From Lewinellaceae bacterium (GTDB taxonomy: Bacteria > Bacteroidota > Bacteroidia > Chitinophagales > Saprospiraceae): DNA of 64,000 nucleotides. The DNA is taken from positions 496,001-560,000 of the forward strand of contig JACJYC010000003.1 of the NCBI GenBank assembly GCA_020636325.1, given 5' to 3'. Below, piece after piece: positions 8,412 through 18,552 of this stretch (positions are counted from its first letter, which is position 1; each line of letters starts with the position of its first letter). The notes beneath the pieces are model-generated. The model was not told the origin of the DNA and made no database searches. It saw only the letters and a list, made by a program, of their open reading frames with translations. A program made the position numbers and the translations under genes.

Positions 8412-11400
8412 ATGTTCATGCGGACATTTTTATTCGTCATTCCATTGCTTCTATTGATCAGTGTAACAGGTTTTGGTCAAAATTATCTGATGAACGGAAC
8501 ACCCATTAACGATTGTTCCGGATTCTTTTTGGACAGCGGCGGCAACGGCAACTACGGCGCCAATGAAGATTTTGTCACCACCATTTGTTCAGACGGGACC
8601 AATACCCACGTAAAACTGACCTTTTCCGGGGTTGACATGGTAGAAGGAGATACCATTTTCTTCTACGACGGGTTAACCCAGAACGCTACCACCTACCTTT
8701 CCACCAACTGGGATTTTCCGCCGAACGCTCCATTTATCATTCAAGCCACAGCAGAGAATACCTCGGGATGCATTACGGTCCACTTCGTTTCCAACGGCAG
8801 CGATCAGGCTGCCGGGTGGAGCGCACAGATCGAATGCGTAACCGCCTGCCAGACTATCTTGTCTGACATACTGGCCACCGATCCGGCTATGGTGCCGGCC
8901 GATACCGGCTATATCGATATTTGCCCGGGCCAGCGCGTCAGCTTCAACGGCAGGGGGATCTATCCTCAAAACGGGATCGTTTACCAGCATTCGGACGCGA
9001 CCTCTTCCTTCCTCTGGGAATTCGGCGACGGCTCCACTGCGGTCGGACCCAACGCCAGCCACGTCTACGAAGAACCGGGCGGTTACCGGGCCCAGCTCAA
9101 GATCAAGGACGTCAAAGGCTGCGAGAACACCAACTTCCTGGGGCTCCGGATCAGGGTTGCCGGCCCGCCCACCTTCAATACAGATGAACTGCCCGACCAT
9201 ATTTGCGCAGGAGATACCATTGCCCTGAATTCGGGAACCGTTATTTCCCAACCGGGCTCATTCCTGGCAGGGGCCATCGTTTCGGATTCCCTGGCCCTCC
9301 CGGACGGCACCGGCGCCACCTACCAGGCCACGGTGTTCATCACTGACTTTGCTCCGGGCCAGACCCTCACCAGCGCAAGCGACCTGGAATCCATTTGCGT
9401 GAACATGGAGCACTCCTGGATGCACGACCTGGATATCTTCATTTTCTGTCCAAACGGGGATTCCATCAAGCTGCAGGATCAGGAATTCATCGGCAATGAA
9501 GTCTACCTGGGCATACCCTATACCCTCGACGATACCCAAAACCCCACGGTGCCTGCCCCAGGCGTAGGTTATGATTATTGCTGGACGGCGGACGCACCGT
9601 ATACCTGGACGCAATACACCCAGCTTTTCGATCCGCAAACCCTGCCTTCGGGCGATTACGCGCCCTTCCAATCCTTCTCCGGCCTCCAGGGCTGCCCCCT
9701 GAACGGGGAATGGACGCTGGAAGTGCGGGACCTTTGGGGCGAGGATAACGGCTGGATATTCGAGTGGAGCATTAACTTTGTCAAGAGCCTGTACCCGGCG
9801 CTGGAGGTCTTTGACCCCGGTATCGTGGATTACAGTCTGGTCGAAAGTCCTTTTTCCATTTATTATACCCAGGATTCCATGATCACGGTGCCCACCAATG
9901 CCGGCGAGGCCAATTTCATGGTGACCGCTACCGACGGATTCGGTTGCGTATGGGATACCTCCATGGTGGTGCCGGTGTTGCCGCCCACCCACCCCGACTG
10001 CCGTTCCTGCGCCGCGTTGATCACCCCCCCGCAGGATGCGGTGATCTGCCAGAATGAGGATGTCGCATTCGACGTGCTGGCGCCGATCGAACCGCAGACG
10101 AACATTACCTTCGAATCGTTCCCGAACGAGCCCATCGGTTTTTCGAATTATCCGAATACCTCACCTTTTCTGGCAAAAATCAACGTAAACAGCATAAGAC
10201 CCCTGACGCTCGCCAGCCCGACAACCCAGATCGTTTCGGTTTGCGTCAACCTGGACACGGACTACGATTCGGATATCCGGATGTTCCTGATCTCGCCGGG
10301 CGGACAAACCCTGGAGCTTTGTACAGGCAACGGCGGCTCCGGCGATAACTTTATCAATACCTGCTTTACACCGACCGCTATTACTCCGATCACGGCGGGT
10401 ACGCCTCCTTTTACGGGAGACTTCAGACCCGAAGGAAACTGGAATGTATTCAACAACGCCACCATCGCAGGCGATTGGACCTTGCGGGTGTCCGATCAAT
10501 TCGGGGTCAACGAAATGGGCCTGTTGAAATCCTGGTCGATCACCTTCAAATCGACCAACTCGGTGACCTATACCTGGACGCCGCCGACCGGACTTTCCTG
10601 CACCAACTGCCCGGACCCGACTGCGGCGCCCGGCGCCACAACTACTTACTATGTCAATGCCTCCGACAGCTACGGCTGCGTGGCCAGGGATACGGTCATA
10701 GTGGGCGTGGTGGGCGACCTGGCCGCTCCGGATGTCACCTGCGATATTACGGGCGACGGTCAACTGACCTTCTGGTGGTCGCAGGTCGAAACCTTTGACC
10801 TCTACGAAGTGCGCGCCACCATCAACGGCGTTCAGGGCGATTGGTCCGGCCCCGTATCCGGCTTGAGCTATGCGGTGGAAGACCTGGAAAACAACGATAA
10901 CGTCAGCCTTCAGGTCAGGGTATACGGCGGTACGCAACCGCTGAACTGCATCATCAATTCCGGCAATTCATCCTGCGTTTACGACCGGTGTTTCCTGACC
11001 TTGAGCGAAACCAATGTCCAGGGCGTGACTTGCAACGGCGATTCAGACGGGACGGCTTCGTTCTCAGCCCTCAATAATATGGGCTCGCTGACCTATTTCC
11101 TGGACGGAACCGATGACGGGCAGCCGACGCCTGATTTTTCAAGCCTGACGGGGGGCGACCACTTTGTAGTGGCTGCCGACATTGACGGCTGTACGGATAC
11201 CTTGTATTTCAATGTGCCGGAACCCACGGCGGTCGTTCCTTCCATCCAGGTGGTGGACGAAGTTAATTGCAACAACGGCCAGGACGGCGCACTCACCGCG
11301 TCTGCCACCGGCGGCGACGGCGTTTATACCTATTCCTGGAATGCGGGGACGCCAGGCAGCAATCCCCAGATCAACAGTTTGTCGCCGGGAACCTACGCAC

Positions 11401-13871
11401 TCCTGGTGTCCGACTCCAAGGGTTGTACCGGAACGGCATCTGAAACCCTGGCCAATCCTGAAAAGATAACCATAGAACTTGCGGCCCAGGATCCCAGCTG
11501 TTTCGGCAGCACCAACGGATCGGTCACCGGTGCGTTTAACGGCGGAACGGGCGCTTTCTCCTATAGCTGGAGCGGCGGTTTACCCGCTACCGCCAATGCC
11601 GCCAACCTGGGCGCCGGCAATTATTGCGTGACCGCAACGGATGCCAACGGCTGCCAGGAAACGGCCTGCGCCGACCTGACGGCTCCGGCCGAACTCAAGG
11701 TGGTTTCCTTTGACGTAACGCCGGTCGATTGTTTCGGTAACGAAACCGGAACGGCGCAAGTGAATGCAACCGGCGGAACCGGTACTTTGTCCTATCTGTG
11801 GAGCGATCCGCTGCAGCAGATCAACCAGGAAGCTTCTTTCCTGGGCGCGGGGGCCTACACGGTACAGGTTACCGATGCAAACGGCTGCCAGGTGATCGAG
11901 TCGATCGAGGTCACGGAACCCGGCGAACTGACGGTTGCCGCCTCCGGGACGGATGTTCTTTGCAACAGCGGAGCCGACGGCTCGGCCAGCGCCACGCCCG
12001 CCGGTGGGGTAGAGCCTTATGCCTTCCAATGGACGGGCGGCCTGTCGGGCCAACAGGTCAATAACCTTACGGCCGGCGGTTACACGGTTACCGTCACGGA
12101 TAAGAACGGCTGTTTGTCCACTTCCGATATCACGATCAGCCAACCGCAAAATCCGGTCCTGGTAACGGCGTCCCAAACGTTTAACGGATGCAACGGCGCT
12201 GCAGACAATGAAGCCACTGCCATGGCTTCCGGCGGCGTGGGCAACTTTACCTACCAATGGAACGATCCGCAGAACCAGAGCGGCGGTCAGGCGGTGAATC
12301 TCGCCGCCCAGACCTTCACGGTTGTGGCAACGGACGGGAACGGCTGCGCGGCTGAAACCACGGTAACCCTGAAAGACCTTCCGGCGGTTACCATCGGCAT
12401 TATTGCCAATGAGCCTACCTGTAACGGCTACTCCGACGGTGAAATGGGCGTGAACCAGGTAACCGGCGGAGTCGGCCAGGGCAATACCCTGAATTATACC
12501 TATTTGTGGAGCAATGCCCAATCCGGCCTTACCATTAACGGACTTGCCGGTGGCGTCACCTATACGGTTACAGTTACGGACAGCCAGGGTTGCGAGGGCA
12601 TCGGAAGCCGGTTTTTACCCAACCCCGAGCCCGTCAGCTTTGAATCCGCCACCACAGATGTTTCCTGCTTCGGTTCTGCTGACGGAACGGCTTCAGTCGT
12701 CAATATTGACGGACCGAATACCCAATATAACATCAAATGGGGACCGAATGCCGGCGGCCAGACCACGGCAACGGCAACCGGATTGAGTGCGGGGACCTAT
12801 ACGGTTACGGTTACCGACAACAAAGGGTGCTTTATCAGCAACTCCGTGGCTGTTGCTCAGCCGGCCGCGCTGAAGATCAACGCGAAAACCAAGGACGCCG
12901 GCTGTTCCGGCGAACAAACCGGCTTCATCGTGCTCAATGCGGAAGGCGGCGTTCCGGGCTATCAATATCAGTGGTCCAACGGCGCGACGCTGGCCCAATT
13001 GAACGACATCGGTGCGGGTGAATACTCGGTGACCATTACAGATTCCAATAACTGCGAACTGATCCAGGCTATCCGGATCAATCAACCGGAACCGATCAAA
13101 CCCGATCTGACGGCACAGGATGTAACGTGCTTCGGCCGGCAGGACGGCCTGATCTCCATCCAGACCAACGGGGGGACCCCGCCGTTCAAATACAGTCTGG
13201 ACAACATTGAGTACAAAGGAACACGGACCTTTATCGGCCTGCCGGCAGGGAACTATACCGTGTTTGTGAAAGATGCCAACGATTGTACCACAGCCGGGCA
13301 GGTGGTAGTGGGCACGCCGCTTGAATTTGTAGTAGACGCCGGCGAAGACCGCACCCTGATCCTGGGAGATTCCCTCCAATTGGAGGCTACTTCGGCCAAC
13401 CCCGCTCCGGGGTTTGTGGAGTACATCTGGACCGAGCCCTATGCCGGCACATTGAGCTGTACGGAATGCACCAACCCTTGGGCTTCACCGATGTACAGCA
13501 TTATTTACGAATTGCTGGGGATCGACTCCAAAGGGTGCGAATCAACCGACCTGATCCGGGTAAACGTTGAAAAACCGAGGGTCGCCATGGTCCCCACAGG
13601 ATTCACGCCGAACAACGACCTGACCAACGACCTGCTGGTTGTTCACGGCATGGAAGGCACCCTGGTCAAAACCTTCAGGATATTTGACCGGTGGGGTGAG
13701 CTGTTGTATGAGGATAAAGACTTCTACGTCAATGATACGGCCAGAGGTTGGGACGGCACTTTCCGGGGGAAACCCATGAACGGCGGGGTGTATGTCTGGT
13801 ACCTGGAAGTGGAATATCCTTATGACAAAGCAGAAGCCACCTTCCGCGGTCAAACTACGCTCATCAGGTAA
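8412..13871 (+). CDS. Giant SprB-repeat surface protein with T9SS type B (gliding-motility) sorting domain
   Basis: The 1819-residue product has a signal peptide (about 1-22, SVTGFGQ). A CUB-like domain follows (about 30-140), then a PKD domain (WEFGDGS near 200), then two proprotein-convertase P-like beta-sandwiches (about 300-470, ending GEWTLEVRDLWGEDNGW, and about 560-720, ending AGDWTLRVSDQFG). Ten SprB-type repeats span about 860-1640, each with a V.C.G..DG.. core, an aromatic YxW and a final GxYxVxVTDxxGC. The C terminus is the gliding-motility-associated domain (FTPNNDLTNDLLV through FDRWGELLYE to GGVYVWYLEV), the type B T9SS signal. It should be exported by T9SS and held on the cell surface, probably as an adhesin. 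The PorP/SprF partner follows 67 bases downstream, as in sprB-sprF pairs. Confidence 0.92.
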   Translation: MFMRTFLFVIPLLLLISVTGFGQNYLMNGTPINDCSGFFLDSGGNGNYGANEDFVTTICSDGTNTHVKLTFSGVDMVEGDTIFFYDGLTQNATTYLSTNWDFPPNAPFIIQATAENTSGCITVHFVSNGSDQAAGWSAQIECVTACQTILSDILATDPAMVPADTGYIDICPGQRVSFNGRGIYPQNGIVYQHSDATSSFLWEFGDGSTAVGPNASHVYEEPGGYRAQLKIKDVKGCENTNFLGLRIRVAGPPTFNTDELPDHICAGDTIALNSGTVISQPGSFLAGAIVSDSLALPDGTGATYQATVFITDFAPGQTLTSASDLESICVNMEHSWMHDLDIFIFCPNGDSIKLQDQEFIGNEVYLGIPYTLDDTQNPTVPAPGVGYDYCWTADAPYTWTQYTQLFDPQTLPSGDYAPFQSFSGLQGCPLNGEWTLEVRDLWGEDNGWIFEWSINFVKSLYPALEVFDPGIVDYSLVESPFSIYYTQDSMITVPTNAGEANFMVTATDGFGCVWDTSMVVPVLPPTHPDCRSCAALITPPQDAVICQNEDVAFDVLAPIEPQTNITFESFPNEPIGFSNYPNTSPFLAKINVNSIRPLTLASPTTQIVSVCVNLDTDYDSDIRMFLISPGGQTLELCTGNGGSGDNFINTCFTPTAITPITAGTPPFTGDFRPEGNWNVFNNATIAGDWTLRVSDQFGVNEMGLLKSWSITFKSTNSVTYTWTPPTGLSCTNCPDPTAAPGATTTYYVNASDSYGCVARDTVIVGVVGDLAAPDVTCDITGDGQLTFWWSQVETFDLYEVRATINGVQGDWSGPVSGLSYAVEDLENNDNVSLQVRVYGGTQPLNCIINSGNSSCVYDRCFLTLSETNVQGVTCNGDSDGTASFSALNNMGSLTYFLDGTDDGQPTPDFSSLTGGDHFVVAADIDGCTDTLYFNVPEPTAVVPSIQVVDEVNCNNGQDGALTASATGGDGVYTYSWNAGTPGSNPQINSLSPGTYALLVSDSKGCTGTASETLANPEKITIELAAQDPSCFGSTNGSVTGAFNGGTGAFSYSWSGGLPATANAANLGAGNYCVTATDANGCQETACADLTAPAELKVVSFDVTPVDCFGNETGTAQVNATGGTGTLSYLWSDPLQQINQEASFLGAGAYTVQVTDANGCQVIESIEVTEPGELTVAASGTDVLCNSGADGSASATPAGGVEPYAFQWTGGLSGQQVNNLTAGGYTVTVTDKNGCLSTSDITISQPQNPVLVTASQTFNGCNGAADNEATAMASGGVGNFTYQWNDPQNQSGGQAVNLAAQTFTVVATDGNGCAAETTVTLKDLPAVTIGIIANEPTCNGYSDGEMGVNQVTGGVGQGNTLNYTYLWSNAQSGLTINGLAGGVTYTVTVTDSQGCEGIGSRFLPNPEPVSFESATTDVSCFGSADGTASVVNIDGPNTQYNIKWGPNAGGQTTATATGLSAGTYTVTVTDNKGCFISNSVAVAQPAALKINAKTKDAGCSGEQTGFIVLNAEGGVPGYQYQWSNGATLAQLNDIGAGEYSVTITDSNNCELIQAIRINQPEPIKPDLTAQDVTCFGRQDGLISIQTNGGTPPFKYSLDNIEYKGTRTFIGLPAGNYTVFVKDANDCTTAGQVVVGTPLEFVVDAGEDRTLILGDSLQLEATSANPAPGFVEYIWTEPYAGTLSCTECTNPWASPMYSIIYELLGIDSKGCESTDLIRVNVEKPRVAMVPTGFTPNNDLTNDLLVVHGMEGTLVKTFRIFDRWGELLYEDKDFYVNDTARGWDGTFRGKPMNGGVYVWYLEVEYPYDKAEATFRGQTTLIR

Positions 13872-13938
13872 CAGAACGTTGTTCCGCCTGATCAGAAAAA
13901 GGGGTTAACCCAATTGAACCATCATTAAAATTAATCTT

Positions 13939-15009
13939 ATGCGTCCTTTTTACGCACTCACTTTTACGGCTGTTCTTTTCTTTGGCCTATTGTCGGCCGG
14001 CTCCGTGTCGGCGCAGGACACCCGGTTCGCGCAGTTTTATACCAGTCCCACCCAACTCAACCCGGCCTTGATCGGGGTATTTGACGGCCAATACCGCCTG
14101 ACGGCCAACTACCGGTCCCTCTATTCCAGCATCCTCGGCAGGGAATCCTTCAAAACCATGGCTGCAAGCGCCGAGTTGCGCCAGCGGGTGAGCAGAAGCC
14201 GCGATTATGCGGGGTTTGCGCTGAATTTTCTCCGGGACCAGGTCGGGGCCTCTGAATTCAAGCAAGTCAGGGCTTCTTTGGGTGCTTCCTATATGAAACA
14301 AATGGGTGGCAGCGGTTACCGCTCGGCAGACCAATACCTGGTTGCAGGGGCGCAATTGGGTATCGGTCAAAGGGGTTATGACTGGGGGAAACTCTGGTTT
14401 ACCCAGCAGTTTGACCAGGCCCAGGCCATCGTCAATTACAGTGCAGACAACGGAGAGGGCTTCTCCCAGAACAATACCGGACTTTATGTCGATTTCAATG
14501 CCGGCATTCTCTGGTATGCCAGTTTTGAAAAGAATATGAGCATTTACTTCGGCGGGGCTATCCACCACCTGAATACGCCGAATATCTCCTTTCTGGATCA
14601 GGCGGATGAAAAGCTCTATTCGCGCTATACCATCCATGCCGGCGGCGAATTGCCGTTTACCGACCAGTTGAGCTTTCTGCCGGCGGTGGCTTTCATGAGC
14701 CAGGGCCCCTCATTGAGCACGACAATAGGCGGTAATTTCCGGTATACCAACAAGGATTGGCGGGAACTGGCCATCCGGGCGGGGGTTTGGGGCCACGTCG
14801 CCAATAAACTGGATAAAGGCCTTGAAATGGATGCCCTGATCTTTGCGGCTATTCTGGAAACCGGCCCGCTCAACTTCGGATTGAGCTACGACGTGACTAC
14901 CTCGCTCCTGTCAACAGCCAATAATTCAAGAGGAGCATTTGAGATTTCCCTGATCTATACCAGCCCGCCGAAGACGAAGCGCTTTGCAGTGGCCTGCCCA
15001 CGATTGTAA
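13939..15009 (+). CDS. PorP/SprF-family T9SS outer-membrane protein
   Basis: The 356-residue product has a signal peptide (about 1-25, SVSAQDTRF) followed directly by the family hallmark FAQFYTSPTQLNPALIGVFDGQYRLTANYR, visible as short blocks QFYTSPTQLNPAL and RLTANYRS. The remainder is outer-membrane beta strands with the typical NFGLSYDVTTSLL pattern near the end. PorP/SprF proteins partner with type B cargo proteins for secretion or surface attachment. It sits immediately after the SprB-like gene and shares its transcription direction, so it is probably dedicated to that protein. A strong bidirectional terminator lies downstream. Confidence 0.92.
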   Translation: MRPFYALTFTAVLFFGLLSAGSVSAQDTRFAQFYTSPTQLNPALIGVFDGQYRLTANYRSLYSSILGRESFKTMAASAELRQRVSRSRDYAGFALNFLRDQVGASEFKQVRASLGASYMKQMGGSGYRSADQYLVAGAQLGIGQRGYDWGKLWFTQQFDQAQAIVNYSADNGEGFSQNNTGLYVDFNAGILWYASFEKNMSIYFGGAIHHLNTPNISFLDQADEKLYSRYTIHAGGELPFTDQLSFLPAVAFMSQGPSLSTTIGGNFRYTNKDWRELAIRAGVWGHVANKLDKGLEMDALIFAAILETGPLNFGLSYDVTTSLLSTANNSRGAFEISLIYTSPPKTKRFAVACPRL

Positions 15010-15041
15010 CCGTTGTTGTTTCCATAGTCAGCATTAAACAA

Positions 15042-15093
15042 CATGAGTCATCCCGGATTTTGTAACACGGTAAACACGGGATGTATTTTATTG
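15042..15093. repeat. Dispersed REP-like repeat, copy 1
   Basis: Bases CATGAGTCATCCCGGATTTT and the following block up to about 15083 recur nearly identically at 55859. A second small hairpin TCCCGC-AAG-GCGGGA follows at 15106-15120. Both copies lie after the end of a T9SS-related gene on the plus strand. The right arm present in copy 2 is not clearly preserved here. Confidence 0.6.
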
Positions 15094-15150
15094 AACCACG
15101 ACTTGTCCCGCAAGGCGGGATGAGAAACAGCAGAACACAATAGTTAAATA

Positions 15151-15183
15151 CAATAAAATGGCGCTAAAAGCGCCATTTTATTG
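15151..15183. terminator. Bidirectional terminator, perfect 15-bp stem
   Basis: CAATAAAATGGCGCT at 15151-15165 and its exact complement at 15169-15183 flank a three-base AAA loop. The A/T-rich base of the stem gives U-tracts in both directions. It separates the convergent PorP/SprF gene (plus) and VPS10-like gene (minus). Confidence 0.85.
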
Positions 15184-15208
15184 TCCTTCTTATGAGGAAT
15201 CCGCTTGT

Positions 15209-18097
15209 TTATTCCAGGACCAGCTTTCCTTCCTTCGTTTCCCCGTCCTTTTCCACCAGCAGCTTATAGGTGCCTTTGAACAGGTAAACCTTCCCATTGT
15301 CGGCCTTTTCCACCTTGATCGGCCGGTCATCCGGTTTTTTATCCTTATTCAATGTTTTATTATACTCAGACAAAATTTTCTCATCAATTGAATAATCATA
15401 AGAAACATAATTCAACCCTGTTACGGCATCCCGGTCTCCTTTATACAGTTCCAGCCCGTCAGCTGTCTGGATCCGGATGGTCATCATGCCTTTCGACTTG
15501 CTGTAAACCGGGATCTTTGTTTCCGGATTATTTTCACCAAAGAACGATTTTGACCCCCAACGTGAACTGGTGCGGGCCTTCTCCATGGCAAACAAATGCA
15601 GGTTTTCTTCCAGAAGGGCAGGGGTGAGCAGTTCCAGCTCTTTTACACTGCCAATGAAAAGCGAACGCCCGTGGGTTCCTGCGATCAGGTCCTTTTCGCG
15701 GGGATGGACGACAAGGTCGTGAATCGCAACGGCAGGCAATCCGTTGTTCATCAGCATGAAGCTTTTTCCCCGGTTGAGGGAAACATAGAGCCCGTGGTCC
15801 GTCCCGACATAGAGGATATCCTCGTTCTCAGGATCTTCCTTTACGACGTTGACGGGTTCCAGCGGGAGATCCGCGCCGATTTTTTGCCAGGTTTTGCCGT
15901 AATCCTCGGATGCATAGAGATAGGCCGAAAAATCATCCCACCGGTAGCCGTTCAGGGCTGCGTAAACCCGGCCTTCTTTGTGGCCGGAAGCCTGTACCCG
16001 GCTGACATAAAGATCCTGCGGCAACCCGGCAGAGACGTTCTCCCAGGAAAACCCGCCGTCCTGTGTCACATGGATCAGTCCGTCATCGGATCCGGTATAG
16101 ATCAGGCCGAAACGAAGGTGGGATTCGTGGATGGTCGTCAGGGTGCCGTAGGGTACATCGCCTTTGACCCCGCCTTTGGTCAGGTCGCCGGAAATGATTT
16201 CGAAATTCTCCCCCTGATCCAGCGACCGGTGGAGTTTGTTGGATCCCATGTACAGGATGTCCTGGTTGTGTCCGGAAAGCCAGATCGGCGTTTGCCAGTT
16301 CCATCGATAGGGTTCTTCTCCCAGGTCGTGCCGGGGAGTGATGAATTTCCGGTCGCCTGTCCGGGTATTCAGCCGGACATAATTGCCGAATTGCGACCCG
16401 GTGTAAACGGTCTCGTTGTCACGGGTATCGACGGCTACCTGCATGCCGTCGCCGCCGAGGATGGCTTTGTAGGGGTATTGCCCGTCCGTTTGCCAGCTGG
16501 TGCTTGCCCGGTAGTTGCTGGGGCCCATCCATACGCCGTTGTCCTGAAGGCCGCCGTATACATTGTACGGTTTGGCCATATCCACGGCAATGGCATAAAA
16601 CTGGCCGACCGGAGGGGTATTGCAGGCAATCCAGTGCTCGCCGTCGTCGTAGGAGATATTCACGCCGCCGTCATTTCCCAGGATAAGGTGCCCCGGCCGA
16701 TTGGGGTCGACCCACAATGCGTGGTGATCGCTGTGGACATTGTCCCCGTTGATCGATTTCCAGGTTTTCCCGCCGTCGTCGGAGCGCAGGATGGGCACGC
16801 CCATGGTATAAAGCTTGTTGGAATCGTAGGCGGCAACCCGCAGGACGCTGAAATAATAGCCGTAGGAAAAAACAACCCCGTCCAGGTAGTCCTCGTGCGT
16901 TTTGGTCCATTTTTTGGCATTCGGGTCGGTGCTGTAGACCTCCAGGCCGATCACCGGGGTGTCAAAAAGCAGGGCGTTTGCATTTTCCGTGTATTCCACA
17001 AGGGTTTTGGGTTGGATCTCTCCCTTCTTGATCATTTGTTTCACCTTGGCGGGATCGTATTTCCTCGGGAAGCCGTTGCTCCGCAGGTAGTCTTCCAACT
17101 GGTAATTGGGGATTTTGTCAAAATCCCCGGCGCTCATGGCGCGCAGGGCGTCCTTGGTAAGCTCATCCCCGCCGGTTTCTTCCTTCGGTCTGCGGAAGTT
17201 GTTGTCGATACAGGCGAAGAGTTTTTTATTGCCTTTCTTGTCCTTGGAAAGGGCCAGGCCGATCCGCCCAGCTCCTTCGCCGGCGGGAAAACCTTTGGCT
17301 GCCGTACTGATGAGGTCCCAGTGGTCGCCGCCGTCCTTGCTCATATAAATGCCCGAACCCGGACCGGCTTCCGTGAAATCCCAGGCCCTGCGGGTCCTTT
17401 CCCAGGTAGCTGCGTACAGGATTTTCGGGTTATCCGGATCGATGACCATGTCAACTGCGCCCGCGTTATCATTTACATAGAGCACTTTTTTCCAGGTTTT
17501 TCCGCCGTCTGCGGTTTTGTAAACGCCGCGTTCCGGGTTGGCGGAATAGAGGTGACCGAGGGCTGCCACCCAAACGGTATTGGGATCTGTAGGGTGCAGG
17601 ATGATTTTACCGATATGGTGGGTTTCTGCAAGGCCCAGGTATTGCCAGGTTTTTCCGCCGTTCGTACTTTTAAAAACGCCTGCGCCGGCATAAGAAGAGC
17701 GGCTTGAGTTCACCTCGCCGGATCCGACCCAAATGATGTTGCGATCCCAGTTGACGGCAATATCGCCGATGGACATCACCATTTCCTTATCGAAGATCGG
17801 GGAAAAGGAAATGCCGTTATCCTCGGTTTTCCAAAGGCCGCCTGACGCATAGGCGACATAAAAGTGAGTGGGATCCTTTTCCCAGGCTTCCAGGTCGACT
17901 ACGCGGCCGCTTTGGACGCTCGGGCCGACGGACCTGAATTCAACCCCATTGACAATGGAAGCCGCTTCGAGTGCTTTTCGTTGTTCAAAGCTGTTCACCC
18001 GTTCGGCTGCGGGCGTAAAGGGAAGCTGAGCCGGTTGCTTTGCAAGGAGAGACAAAGCGGACATGGCCAGGGTAAGGGCAAAGGCGAATCTGGTCAT
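15209..18097 (-). CDS. Secreted VPS10/sortilin-like BNR-repeat beta-propeller protein
   Basis: The 962-residue product begins with a signal peptide (about 1-20, ending SLLAKQ). It then has many Asp-box/BNR repeats (SxDxGxTW type), for example STNGGKTW, TADGGKTW, SKDGGDHW, SDDGGKTW, SLDQGENF, TQDGGFSW, SEDYGKTW, placing it with the VPS10/sortilin-type proteins that are often labelled glycosyl hydrolase without proof. An insert of about 130 residues of low similarity lies between propeller blades (about 300-430). The C-terminal 120 residues form a separate Lys-rich beta domain. No T9SS sorting domain is evident. Function is unknown; binding of proteins or peptides is as likely as hydrolysis. 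Confidence 0.85.
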   Translation of the reverse strand: MTRFAFALTLAMSALSLLAKQPAQLPFTPAAERVNSFEQRKALEAASIVNGVEFRSVGPSVQSGRVVDLEAWEKDPTHFYVAYASGGLWKTEDNGISFSPIFDKEMVMSIGDIAVNWDRNIIWVGSGEVNSSRSSYAGAGVFKSTNGGKTWQYLGLAETHHIGKIILHPTDPNTVWVAALGHLYSANPERGVYKTADGGKTWKKVLYVNDNAGAVDMVIDPDNPKILYAATWERTRRAWDFTEAGPGSGIYMSKDGGDHWDLISTAAKGFPAGEGAGRIGLALSKDKKGNKKLFACIDNNFRRPKEETGGDELTKDALRAMSAGDFDKIPNYQLEDYLRSNGFPRKYDPAKVKQMIKKGEIQPKTLVEYTENANALLFDTPVIGLEVYSTDPNAKKWTKTHEDYLDGVVFSYGYYFSVLRVAAYDSNKLYTMGVPILRSDDGGKTWKSINGDNVHSDHHALWVDPNRPGHLILGNDGGVNISYDDGEHWIACNTPPVGQFYAIAVDMAKPYNVYGGLQDNGVWMGPSNYRASTSWQTDGQYPYKAILGGDGMQVAVDTRDNETVYTGSQFGNYVRLNTRTGDRKFITPRHDLGEEPYRWNWQTPIWLSGHNQDILYMGSNKLHRSLDQGENFEIISGDLTKGGVKGDVPYGTLTTIHESHLRFGLIYTGSDDGLIHVTQDGGFSWENVSAGLPQDLYVSRVQASGHKEGRVYAALNGYRWDDFSAYLYASEDYGKTWQKIGADLPLEPVNVVKEDPENEDILYVGTDHGLYVSLNRGKSFMLMNNGLPAVAIHDLVVHPREKDLIAGTHGRSLFIGSVKELELLTPALLEENLHLFAMEKARTSSRWGSKSFFGENNPETKIPVYSKSKGMMTIRIQTADGLELYKGDRDAVTGLNYVSYDYSIDEKILSEYNKTLNKDKKPDDRPIKVEKADNGKVYLFKGTYKLLVEKDGETKEGKLVLE

Positions 18098-18168
18098 TTT
18101 CGTTTGTTTTGAATGAATCCGCGTAATAATACGATAAAAAGGCGGAAAGTAAACCGAAGAGGCGGCTG

Positions 18169-18552
18169 TCAGGAAATTTTTGCGGCAATGGCGTCCATTT
18201 CAACCAGGAAGCCATGGTGGAGTTCGCGGGTAGGGACTACGGCTCTGGCCGGTTTATGCTCGCCGAATTGCGCGGCGAAAACGGCATTGAAACGGCCCCA
18301 AAGGGAGATGTCGCTGATGAAAACGGTGCATTTCAGGACGGTGGTCAGGTCGCCGCCGCCGGCCTGGACGATCTCCAGCACGTTGGCAATGACCTGTTGC
18401 GCCTGTTCCTCGATGTCGCCCAGTACTTTTTCGCCCGTATGCGGTTTGATGGGCAATTGGCCGGATACGAAGATGAGGTCCCTGAAGATTACGGCCTGTG
18501 CGTAATGGCCGCCGGGAGCGGGCGCATGCGGAGTCTGGACTTTCCGGATCAT
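18169..18552 (-). CDS. RidA-family (YjgF/YER057c/UK114) protein
   Basis: The 127-residue product matches the family in size and motifs: the substrate-proximal APAPGGHYAQAV near residue 10, VSGQLPI near 30, and V.KCTVFISDI near 85. Family members hydrolyse reactive enamine/imine intermediates; this subtype may instead act in a specific catabolic route. The pattern R-x-V-V-P-T-R-E-L-H-H-G-F near the C terminus replaces the usual VEiD segment, so the ligand set may differ from true RidA. Its ATG overlaps the stop of the upstream membrane protein gene by four bases (18549-18552), indicating translational coupling. Confidence 0.85.
   Translation of the reverse strand: MIRKVQTPHAPAPGGHYAQAVIFRDLIFVSGQLPIKPHTGEKVLGDIEEQAQQVIANVLEIVQAGGGDLTTVLKCTVFISDISLWGRFNAVFAAQFGEHKPARAVVPTRELHHGFLVEMDAIAAKIS

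Noticed and set aside
15596..17707. 703-codon open frame on the plus strand
   Set aside because: It lies antisense to the VPS10/BNR gene, which has a signal peptide and many Asp-box repeats; the opposite frame is open only because of high GC codon bias.
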